Assembly (NCBI GenBank): GCA_048569615.1
Contig: JBLIRK010000009.1
Location: forward strand, 8,529-72,528
DNA length: 64,000 bases
Reading direction: 5' to 3'
DNA from: JAYEPK01 sp048569615
GTDB lineage: Archaea; Thermoplasmatota; Penumbrarchaeia; Penumbrarchaeales; Penumbrarchaeaceae
Shown here: positions 46,385 to 55,300 of the stretch, in pieces
Position numbering within the stretch: the stretch's first letter is position 1
Layout of the letters: each line of letters begins with the position of its first letter
Made by a program: the position numbers and the translations under genes
Notes under the pieces: model-generated
Database searches by the model: none
What the model saw: the letters and a program-made list of their open reading frames with translations, nothing else
What the model was told of the DNA's origin: nothing

Positions 46385-46474
46385 AATATATATCTCTTCC
46401 TGGGAGTCGGTGCTGCAACTCATCACCGCCGTTATCCGATACGATAAAATGCAAGGAAGCTTCTAGGGGCTGAG

Positions 46475-48103
46475 ATGAGCCCGGGGAAGAAGAACTACAA
46501 ATTACGGACGGGAGCTAGGACTGCTTCCAAGGGTTTGGAAAAGGAGCTTAAGAGAAAGGTAAAGAGATTATCCCAGGACCCGAAACTCGCACTCCCTAGA
46601 TGCACCGTCAACGTGCCATATTACAGCGGAATTGAAAAGAAGCTCGTCGAGGTTCAGAAACAGAAGGAAAACAAGGCTGCCCTTGAGAAATTATCGAAGA
46701 AGGGAGATCGGCTCGTCAGGGCCTATGCAGCCACCCTTCTACTCCTCCACGAGGATAAGATACCGTACCTCGCCGTATATCGCTCCCCTTTCGGGGATGT
46801 CGGATACGCACTCAGAGGCTCGACGGCCAAGGAGAAGCTGGTCGGGGTCCAGAACTACGACAATCCCAGGATCAAGATGATGGCCTACCTCGAAGAGGTG
46901 AAGAAGAAGAAGCTCTTCATGTTCGTCACGGAGGATGAGGTGATATGCACAGGGACTGACCCAACCCCGCCCAAGGAGGTCCTGGATCCCCTCCCGAAGC
47001 GGCTGGGAAAGGGGATGAGGAAGAAAGGATCGGTCATCTGCTCGCCCGACCTGGATCCCGATGTGGTCGAAAAGGAGGAGCCGTGGAAGGAGCCTTATAT
47101 CATCGTCAACTGGACGGCTCCCAATATAAAGATGGCAAGGTCTCTCACGTTTTCCCGGCAGAACAATGACAATACATTCGCAACCTGCGCTTCCTACATG
47201 GCCACGGACAGGATATCGAAGCACTTCGAGGTAAGGGTAATAATCAAGCCAATTTGCGACAGGGGGACCGGCTGCATGTGCCACCCTCCAAAAAAGGAGG
47301 AGAAAAGGGGATCATTCCTGGAGAGATTGGGGAAGATCAAGGAAGCCACTCCAGTTGACGAGTACATGGAGGGGAAGATCATGGACCACCGCCTCATAGA
47401 GAAGGAGGTGGATGATTACCACTCGAGGCTGAGGGAAGTTGGGGAGACTGTCTATATAATCGGGAATGTGTGCTTCGGGGATGATTCCAAGGCTGTCCTG
47501 GAACATCTCAATATCACCAAGAAGGAAAGAAGGGTTCTAGAGGTGTTCTTCAAGCATGCAAAGGGACCCATTATCTCCTATGATCCCACTGCCAACAAGA
47601 TCATGGAGCCCTTTTGGAAGGAAGTTGGGGAGAATGTTCTTAACGAATTGATCGGGAACAAGAAGGTCTCAAAAAGGGTGTTCAGTGAATTCCCCTCACC
47701 AAGATACCAACCAATGAACATCGTTCAGGAAGGGGAATACATCATGGAAGAGAGAAGGGTCAGGGACAGCCTCCCTAAACTCAAGGATCCCCCGAGAATG
47801 ATCGAATTTGCCTATGAATGCGCCATCAGCTATCTGGTGAGGGGCGAGGAGGGAGCATCCAAGGTTGTGGAGACCTTCTCCGGGGACGATATAAAACTGA
47901 AGGCCGCCAAGTTCGCCTTCGTAAAAGCACTCAACCTCACGAAGAGCGCCGGTTGGAGCTACACAACCCATGAAATGGGCTACGCCCAGGGACTCGATGT
48001 CATAGTAAAGGACATGGTCAGGGAGAAACCGGAGCCCTTCAAGGAAGGCCTGACCAAGCTGTGGAAGGCGACAGGGTCCACAAAGGAGCTGAAGTGGGAA
48101 TAG
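46475..48103 (+). CDS. unrecognised 542-aa soluble protein upstream of the pilus ATPase
   Basis: No family is recognised. The protein has a very basic N-terminus (KKNYKLRTGARTASKGLEKE), no signal peptide or membrane helix, and a Cys-rich stretch near residues 264-275 (CDRGTGCMCHPPKK) that could bind a metal. The rest is a mix of alpha and beta with many Lys and Glu. It begins 118 bp from the divergent thiR and ends 139 bp before a PilB/FlaI-type ATPase on the same strand. Whether the two work together is unknown. The long intact frame and normal codon use make it a real gene. Confidence 0.6.
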   Translation: MSPGKKNYKLRTGARTASKGLEKELKRKVKRLSQDPKLALPRCTVNVPYYSGIEKKLVEVQKQKENKAALEKLSKKGDRLVRAYAATLLLLHEDKIPYLAVYRSPFGDVGYALRGSTAKEKLVGVQNYDNPRIKMMAYLEEVKKKKLFMFVTEDEVICTGTDPTPPKEVLDPLPKRLGKGMRKKGSVICSPDLDPDVVEKEEPWKEPYIIVNWTAPNIKMARSLTFSRQNNDNTFATCASYMATDRISKHFEVRVIIKPICDRGTGCMCHPPKKEEKRGSFLERLGKIKEATPVDEYMEGKIMDHRLIEKEVDDYHSRLREVGETVYIIGNVCFGDDSKAVLEHLNITKKERRVLEVFFKHAKGPIISYDPTANKIMEPFWKEVGENVLNELIGNKKVSKRVFSEFPSPRYQPMNIVQEGEYIMEERRVRDSLPKLKDPPRMIEFAYECAISYLVRGEEGASKVVETFSGDDIKLKAAKFAFVKALNLTKSAGWSYTTHEMGYAQGLDVIVKDMVREKPEPFKEGLTKLWKATGSTKELKWE

Positions 48104-48242
48104 GGGGGAGCCCCGGGAATTCCTCCAAGCCAAATAAATGCCAGCCGATATTAAATCAACAACCATTAAATACAATCCGACAGATGTTCGACTGGGATAA
48201 TCAGCCCTAGCTGGTAGTTTCCCGGTTACTGGGGGTTATGAG

Positions 48243-50075
48243 ATGGAAGGGGCCGTACAGCAAACAAAGGATGCAGGGGCCGGGGAGGAGGGACAGATCG
48301 ATCAGGCCGATGAGATCATCACCATGGATCAGGAAGATATCGTACTCAAGGACAAGAAGACCGGTAAAAAAAGGTCCATCCTGGACATGGGTTGGTTGTT
48401 CCGAAAGGGTCCGGGAATCACAAAAAAGGCAAAGGAGGAGGAGATCGACGAGGAGACCCTTGCGGCCATGAAGCCTGCCGAGAGGATGCGCTACCGTAGG
48501 AGGCAGCAGGATAAGGAACAGCTCAAGGGAAAGACGCTCTTCGAGGTACCTCCTGTCAACGAGAAGGAATGGGAGATCATAGAGGAGATCGAGTCCATCC
48601 GCCCCGGATACTCCTACACAAGAATGGTGAGGAACAAGAGAACGAAGGACATAACGTACGAAGCCATAGAGCCGCCGCTTGACACACAGGAAAAATACTT
48701 CCACGACTGGTTAAAAGGACAGATCGAGCACAACATAGATCTGGACAGGACAACCGCCGATGACGTGGAGAACGAGCTAAGGCTAAGAAACCTGATGCGA
48801 AAGTTCCTGGCCCAGGGAGGTCAGACCTTGGAGATCGAATCCTTCGAGAAGATCTTCTATTATCTTTCCAACTACTTCCTCGGATATGGAAAGATACAGG
48901 TCATGATGGAGGACTCTCAGATGGAGGACGTCTCCTGCGACGGAACTGGCATACCCATCTTCGTTTTCCACAGGAAGTATAAGAACACTATGACCAGCGT
49001 GGTCTTCGAGGAAGAGGAGGAGCTGGATGACTTCGTTGTGGGGCTTGCGCAGAGATCGGGGAAGCATATCTCGATCATGAATCCCATTCTCGATGCGACA
49101 CTTCCGGACGGCTCCAGGCTGAACGCCACCTTCGGCAAGGAGATCACCACGAAGGGCTCTTCCTTCACAATCAGGAAATTCAAGGAAGATCCACTGACCA
49201 TGGTGAACCTGATCCTTTTCAAGACCCTCTCCCCGGAGATGGCGGCACATCTGTGGCTCGCGGTCCAATACGGGGATACCATGATGGTGTCTGGTGGAAC
49301 CGCATCCGGCAAGACAACCACCTTGAACTCCATCAGCCACTTCATCCCTCCGTCATCCAAGATCATAACCATAGAGGATACCAGGGAGATGCAGCTCCCC
49401 CACCTCAATTGGATAGCGGGGCTCACCCGAGAGAAGAAAGGGGAGGTCACCGGACAGTCAATAGACATGTACACCCTTCTTGTGGCCGCGCTGAGGCAGA
49501 GACCTGAATACATGATAGTCGGCGAGGTCAGGGGCAAGGAGACCATGGCCGTATTCCAGGCTATGGCCACTGGGCAGGTCACCTATGCAACCATCCATGC
49601 GGACTCAGTGGCAGCCATCGTCCACAGGCTGGAAAATCCCCCCATCAACATCCCGAGGATCCTGATCCTTGGTCTCAACCTCGTCCTGCTCCAGGCCCAG
49701 GTCAGGGTCAAGAACAGGAGGACAAGAAGGATCAAGGACCTGGTGGAGATCGTTGGCCAGGACCCGGTTTCCCAGGAGATCATCTCCAACAAGGTCTACA
49801 CCTGGAATCCTGCAAAGGACGAGTTCAGGTTCTCGGGACACTCCAACCTCTATGAAAAGATCATGGACAGGGAAGGATACACCACGGAGGAGATCACCAG
49901 CGAGATACACAACAGGGCGGACGTCCTGAGGTGGCTGGCGTACAAGGACATGACCAACTACCAGGAAGTGGCCATTGTTGTAAATGAATACTACCGGAAT
50001 TCAAAACCAGTTGTTGAAAGGGCGCAGAAGGAGCTCACGGCCCTCAGGCTCCAGAGACCCGATCTCAAGCTGTGA
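48243..50075 (+). CDS. type IV pilus/archaellum-type secretion ATPase (PilB/FlaI/GspE family)
   Basis: A 610-aa protein. A charged N-terminal region (residues 1-150) precedes the N2 domain and a RecA-like core. Walker A is GGTASGKTTTLNS, the Asp box is TIEDTREMQLPHLNW, Walker B is RPEYMIVGEVRGKE, and the His box is ATGQVTYATIHADS. It drives assembly or export of type IV pilin-like filaments in the membrane. The TadC/FlaJ-type membrane partner that usually follows is not in the window. It might serve the pilin-leader proteins at 841-15533, but that link is inferred. Confidence 0.88.
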   Translation: MEGAVQQTKDAGAGEEGQIDQADEIITMDQEDIVLKDKKTGKKRSILDMGWLFRKGPGITKKAKEEEIDEETLAAMKPAERMRYRRRQQDKEQLKGKTLFEVPPVNEKEWEIIEEIESIRPGYSYTRMVRNKRTKDITYEAIEPPLDTQEKYFHDWLKGQIEHNIDLDRTTADDVENELRLRNLMRKFLAQGGQTLEIESFEKIFYYLSNYFLGYGKIQVMMEDSQMEDVSCDGTGIPIFVFHRKYKNTMTSVVFEEEEELDDFVVGLAQRSGKHISIMNPILDATLPDGSRLNATFGKEITTKGSSFTIRKFKEDPLTMVNLILFKTLSPEMAAHLWLAVQYGDTMMVSGGTASGKTTTLNSISHFIPPSSKIITIEDTREMQLPHLNWIAGLTREKKGEVTGQSIDMYTLLVAALRQRPEYMIVGEVRGKETMAVFQAMATGQVTYATIHADSVAAIVHRLENPPINIPRILILGLNLVLLQAQVRVKNRRTRRIKDLVEIVGQDPVSQEIISNKVYTWNPAKDEFRFSGHSNLYEKIMDREGYTTEEITSEIHNRADVLRWLAYKDMTNYQEVAIVVNEYYRNSKPVVERAQKELTALRLQRPDLKL

Positions 50076-50209
50076 AACGGTTCTTCATATATCAATGTCC
50101 GAACATTTTCCATTTCGATCCTTCAATTAATTTGATGAATGTTCCACATCTAGAAATTTGTTCCATTACCGGCTTATATAGCGAATTTCGTGGTGATCCC
50201 GGTGATCAG

Positions 50210-51382
50210 ATGAGAGAGATGTTGGAAAAAAGAACAATGATCGTTCTGCTTGCAGGTTTCCTGGTACTGTCTATTGTCATCATTGCAGTGGCCCTGGCGC
50301 AGGGAGGAAGGGGAATCATGAGCGAGCAGCAGGGTGAGCCGCAGAACGGCGAGACCGGTGAGCAGCAGGGCAATCCGGAGATGTTCGGGAAGTTCAGCCA
50401 GGAAGGGGACGGGATCTCGGGAAGGTTCGTCTCCTTCGATATCTCGGAAGGATCGATCGTTGAATACACCTACTCCCTCGAGGAGGAGGAGATATTCTCT
50501 TCGGTCGGATTCAGCATTGATCCATTCGATGAGGAAAACTCTCGTCTCGAAGGCGGTGTTTACCACATCGAGGGAGGAGGGATCCACATCATGTCCCATA
50601 ACAATCCAACAGCCATGATCCACATAACCTATTCCGGGGAGGAGTGGTTCAACGTTACCTTCTCGCCGGCGGTGGGAGTCTCCCTTGGAGAGCCTGCAGA
50701 AGGCATCATACCGGTTCTCGGATTGACCACTGAGGCGGAGATTTCCACCGGGACAGAAGAATTCGATATCAGGGATGGCACGCTCGAGATAAATGTTACG
50801 AAGGGAGTAACAGTGACGTTCATGAGGCTCCCCTACCAGACCATGTCCGAATTCAGGGAGAAGGTTGTCAGCGGAATCCAGCAGGGCAGGATCGACGGAG
50901 AACTTCAGGTCCAGGAGGGTTCAGAAGATTCACCGGAAACCCAGAGCTTCCCTTATCAGGGGAAAGTGCAGATGCAGCTGAAGGGATCTGAAAAGGGAAA
51001 GATGCTCAAGTTCGAGGTCCAGAGCCAGGAAAAGGCCGGAAAGGTTCTCATGTTCCATGTCCAGGGAGAGGTCCTGGAAGATGTCGAGATCGGAAAGCTG
51101 AGGGTCAATTTCGACGGGGAGAAGGCCGTTAAGGCAGAAGGTCCGGAAGATGTCATGGAAGCTTCCGGGGAGCAGTTCCTGTACTGCATCGAAAAGGATG
51201 GGGACGGGAACTATCAGATGATGGCCTACGTCCCCGAGTTCTCCACCCACGAGGTCGAACTGCTGGTAGATGATGACGATGCTGGGAATGAATCACCGTT
51301 CCTTACGGCCGGGGGGATTATGTTTTCCCTGGGACTCATCCTTGTCGTCCTTGCCATCTTTAAAATGGGAAAGAGGAACTGA
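50210..51382 (+). CDS. membrane protein with N- and C-terminal helices, unknown function
   Basis: About 390 aa from the ATG at 50210 (MREMLEKRTMIVLLAGFLVL), chosen because the frame before it lacks protein-like sequence, while a TATA-like stretch (TTATATA, near 50172) and GGTGAT lie upstream. The N-terminal helix spans about residues 8-30; a Gln/Glu/Gly-rich linker, a beta-rich exterior and a C-terminal helix (GGIMFSLGLILVVLAIF) with a KRN end follow. No domain is recognised. It follows the secretion ATPase by 134 bp, with its own promoter likely. Confidence 0.68.
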   Translation: MREMLEKRTMIVLLAGFLVLSIVIIAVALAQGGRGIMSEQQGEPQNGETGEQQGNPEMFGKFSQEGDGISGRFVSFDISEGSIVEYTYSLEEEEIFSSVGFSIDPFDEENSRLEGGVYHIEGGGIHIMSHNNPTAMIHITYSGEEWFNVTFSPAVGVSLGEPAEGIIPVLGLTTEAEISTGTEEFDIRDGTLEINVTKGVTVTFMRLPYQTMSEFREKVVSGIQQGRIDGELQVQEGSEDSPETQSFPYQGKVQMQLKGSEKGKMLKFEVQSQEKAGKVLMFHVQGEVLEDVEIGKLRVNFDGEKAVKAEGPEDVMEASGEQFLYCIEKDGDGNYQMMAYVPEFSTHEVELLVDDDDAGNESPFLTAGGIMFSLGLILVVLAIFKMGKRN

Positions 51383-51422
51383 GACGGCACCTTGATCGGA
51401 CCGGGAGGGCTTCCGGTCCGGT

Positions 51423-51971
51423 CTATCTGCCTTTAACGAACACCTTCAATTCTCCATCGTCAAGGAGTGCGAGCTCCATTCCAATGTGCTCTGCTGCCTC
51501 GAAGATCCTGTCATCCCTGTAGAACTCCCCGTAGACAATCCTCTTGATACCGGAGTTGGCAATGATCTTGAAACAAGTCCAGCATGGAGAAGCGGTTACG
51601 TAGAGCTCTCCTTCCAGGAGGGATACACCGTATCGCGCCGCCTGGGCTATTGCATTCTGCTCCGCATGGGCTGTCCTTGTGCAGTGGCCATTCTCGATCA
51701 TATGCCCCGCCTCGTCGCAGTGGGGCATACCCCTTACGGATCCGTTATACCCTGTTGCAAGTATGGTCCTGTCCCGGACGATTACGCAGCCAACATGCTT
51801 CCTGTGGCAGGTTCCCCTTGTGGCCACCTGCTTTGAGATGTTCATGAAATAGACGTCCCAGCTGTCCCTATTCGGAAATTTATCCGCATCATACTGGAGG
51901 ATGTAGGTACAGTCACCCTTCGGCCGGCATTCTCTCTCCATCGGACACATGTTCCAAGATAAGAAGGACAT
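51423..51971 (-). CDS. deoxycytidylate (dCMP) deaminase
   Basis: A 182-aa zinc deaminase. The zinc and catalytic motifs are TAHAEQNAIAQAA (HxE) and SPCWTCFKI (PCxxC); VGCVIVRDRTILATGYNGS is the family core. The enzyme turns dCMP to dUMP, feeding thymidylate synthesis. About 35 residues before the usual start region carry extra cysteines (NMCPMERECRPKGDCTYI), which may bind metal or may partly reflect an early start; MCPMEREC is an alternative. Normal length is about 150 aa. The gene stands alone, minus strand, before the intergenic region at 51972. Confidence 0.87.
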   Translation of the reverse strand: MSFLSWNMCPMERECRPKGDCTYILQYDADKFPNRDSWDVYFMNISKQVATRGTCHRKHVGCVIVRDRTILATGYNGSVRGMPHCDEAGHMIENGHCTRTAHAEQNAIAQAARYGVSLLEGELYVTASPCWTCFKIIANSGIKRIVYGEFYRDDRIFEAAEHIGMELALLDDGELKVFVKGR

Positions 51972-52070
51972 CGTTATAACAATATCTCTATAGGACGGGA
52001 TAATTCCATAACCAATTTCTCATAGTAATTATTTCCATGAAATTCAATTAAAAATATATAAAAAAAATTA

Positions 52071-52125
52071 GGGTAAAGGCACAGGACCGCCGGTCCTTCA
52101 CGCATTCAATCCGCTCTCCTTACCC
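52071..52125. repeat. possible structured RNA or DNA fold-back
   Basis: GGGTAA-A-GG (52071-52079) pairs with CC-TTACCC (52118-52125), enclosing a hairpin GGACC-GCC-GGTCC (52084-52096). A TATA-like run (ATATATAAAAAAA) lies just upstream. The pairing is seen; any RNA role is speculative. Confidence 0.35.
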
Positions 52126-52171
52126 TCACCCTGCCAACGAACAATCATTACTGATTATTATTTATGGTGAA

Positions 52172-52210
52172 AAAAACTATAACTTTTAAAAGGGTATATT
52201 TATAGTTTTT
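52172..52210. repeat. 11-bp perfect inverted repeat
   Basis: AAAAACTATAA (52172-52182) and TTATAGTTTTT (52200-52210) are exact reverse complements with a 17-bp spacer that contains CTTTTAAAAG, itself a palindrome. It lies 107 bp before the transglutaminase gene and could be an operator. Confidence 0.5.
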
Positions 52211-52316
52211 CTACAATTGGTTATAATCCCGTGCATAGGGAGGAGCTATACAAAATCCGATGTCAAACAATAAATCCCCGGGAAGCGTTAAGGATGAACA
52301 AGGGAGATGATAGAAG

Positions 52317-55300
52317 ATGAGAACCGGGCCTTCTTTGCTTATCATTATCCTCATCACTGCGATGTTCCCGATCCCTGCATTTGGAAACAATGAGTATATC
52401 AGTCATACTTCCGGATCTCCTTCCAGAGCAGCCGGAGCGAGCCCTGTTTTGGATGAGTTGCTCGAGGTCTCCCCGGGAGGGGAGACCAGACTGGTCCTAT
52501 CCCCGGAGGGCGATCACTCGATAGAGGGTCACATTGGGCCAGTCATTGATCCCGATACGATGCTTTACCAAGCATCAGAGCTGCTTCCGGCATGGTTGAG
52601 GGGGGATTTCATCAGGAACATGCTCAAGACGGGATCTGCGGGATTGTACCTCGGTGTCGAGCCGAAAGCTTCCTTCGGTGACCTTGACGGGGATGGCGAT
52701 GACGATATGATAACAGCTGTTGGTGATACGATCTTCTTCTTCAAGAATATAGGCAGACAGGGAAATCCCGTATTTGATTCAGGCGGATTTGGTCTTTATG
52801 AGGACGGTTATAAAGCAGTCCAGACTGCATGGGTGAGCCCGACCATATTCGATCTGGATGGAAACGAATTCGGTGATGTGATCTACGGAGATGATGACTA
52901 TCTCCTGAATTTTCTGATGAATCCGCTTGCGCCGGATGGTCCTACGGAACAATTCGCCGTGATGTATGTCGGAAGCTCCTTCCCACCGACGCATCTATCA
53001 CCCACGGTGTGGTATATGGACACCGAGGAATTGATCTTCATACTGGGTAGCAAATCCGGAACGGTGTATCACTGGTCTGTTGAACCGAACGTGGAGGACG
53101 GCCGGTGGGGTTTCAACATGAACGGAGCTCCCCAGAGGATAGACAGCATCCTGCCCTCGCTGAACATGTCCGCTCCCAGAGCCTGGAATACGCTTACTTC
53201 GGAAGGACGAACTATCTCACGCTCTCTTGCGGTAGGCTCGGCGGAGGGTGCAACACGCTTCTTCACCCATTCAGGGGAGCCTGCATCCATGGATGGCTTC
53301 GAGTCCGTTCCGGGATATTTCGCGAATGTAGTCTCCACCGCTCCTGCTACTCCAGCACCGGCCGATCTCAACGGGGACAGGGAGCCTGACCTCGTCATCG
53401 ATAGAGGCGGGAACTTTATGATGGCGTACCCGAATCTCGGATTCGGACCGGAGCCTTACTGGATACCGGACCCTCATCTGCCCGCCTTCGAGATAGAGAA
53501 CTACGAATCCGCCTTCGATGATCCCCTCGAGTTCTACTACGAGGACAGTATCATCGAATATCTCGAGGCTGTTATCGAAGCACCCGATCCTAGATATCGT
53601 GATGAGATAGGCTTCGCATGCGCCTTCACACCTCCTTCACAGCTGCGGGATAACAGACTTGCGGACCTTCTTGCGGAGAATGTCTGGCATATCTACTCCA
53701 GGGACCCCCATCTTGAATACGTCCGCCTGGTCGAGCATACGGACGGGAATGCGTACACCACTGCGGCATACAGAGTTCGCGTCGGAGAGCGCATAGTCGA
53801 GATGGAAATACCGAGGGAAGCGTATTACTGGGGCATTGTCCATCCCAGGGTGACAGAGGAAATTGTCGCATACATCGATCCCGAGACCGGCGGACAGACA
53901 GCCCCGGAGAACGGAGGCAGGTACTGGAGGGAATACCTTTGGGAGCACGCGGACGAGGAGTATCCCCCCGGCCCGGTATATCCGGATGAATGGACCGGAC
54001 CGAGGGCATATTATCCAAGGAATTCGACACCCCCCTTGTTGAAGGATGTCCTGAAAGATGTGGATATATTATGGGACATGCAGCCCTACGAGTACCCGAG
54101 GGGTTTCGACAATCAGGGAGAGGTCAACGATCATCCCTGGAACCTCCGGGATCATGCCGTTGAAAAAGTATCACATTGGGTGGAAAAGACCCTAGTTATC
54201 AATCAGCAGGAATCCCCGGACAGCGAAAGACCCAATCAACCGGTCAGGATAGCCCACGGACACAACGGCAACTGCGGCGAGCTCCAGGACCTGACTATAG
54301 CCGCGGCAAGATCAGCCCTCATACCATCGAGAGGTGTGCATCTGACGGGTGAGGACCATGTATGGTCGGAGTTCTATCTCGGCGGATGGCACCAGTGGGA
54401 CAATTACTGGTCGGATTCCGGAGGGGTGGTGGCGAACGATCTGAACTACTGGTGGGGATGGGGAGCCCGGGGAGGCTCCGGTGTTTGGGCATCCGACGGA
54501 GCCGGACAGAGCTTCGATGTCGGTGATAGGTACCGCTCTCCGGATGTAAGGGGATATCTCCAGGTCAACGTATTAGACTCTGAGTTCCAGCCCGTTGACG
54601 GTGCAAGGGTGGTCGTATTCTCGCACTGGGTCATGGAGAATGCAGTGGACCCTGGTCCCTATCAGGGCCCCCTGCCGACCATCCCGCTCCCTTCCATCTG
54701 GAATTACACGGACCAGGATGGTAAGGCGGAATTCATGATATGCAGGCAGAACTTCCATTTCCGGGTCACCTCTGACCTGGGAACCTACGTTTCGGACAAG
54801 TTCACAATTGACGAGCAGATCCCCCGGTCCTTCACGGTCCAGCTTCAGGCCTCGAGACCACCAGTTCAGGAATACCAGGAGACCGTTTCGTTCCCGGAGA
54901 GCGGAAAGGGCTACCTTCTCTCCGTTGAGGTCCTGGACAGTTATCAGGACCAGAGGGATTTCACGTCAGGAGTACTCTTCCGAAATAGGATGGACAACTG
55001 TGAGGTGAAAGTGAGCCTGATCAGCGGAAATGCGGGGGAGAGATCCGGTATGTTGATGGAAGAGGTTTGTTCAGGGGATTCACCTCTCATCAAGGCGTTC
55101 ATGGACGGAGGACGGAATATCACCGTCTCAATATCGGATGAGGGATCGATCAAGACCCATTCCAGAGTTAGGATCAGGGTCTTCGAGCTTGAGGGAGAGA
55201 CAGGATCAGTGAAAGATGTGATCCCGGCCAATCCGGAAGGTCCGGGAGGAAGCGGATTTCAGTTGAATGAATTCACTCCTTTAAAAGGATGGCTGCTCTA

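Larger units (their letters stand above)
51972..52316. other. 345-bp AT-rich intergenic region with inverted repeats
   Basis: The region separates the divergent dCMP deaminase and transglutaminase genes. It holds a fold-back element (52071-52125) and an 11-bp perfect inverted repeat (52172-52210). No protein-coding frame is convincing; a 16-codon ATG frame at 52261 is probably chance. Confidence 0.5.

Noticed and set aside
52261..52311. 16-codon ATG frame upstream of the transglutaminase gene
   Set aside because: The GGAGGAG lies too far upstream (about 14 bases) and the peptide has no special codons to suggest attenuation; likely chance.
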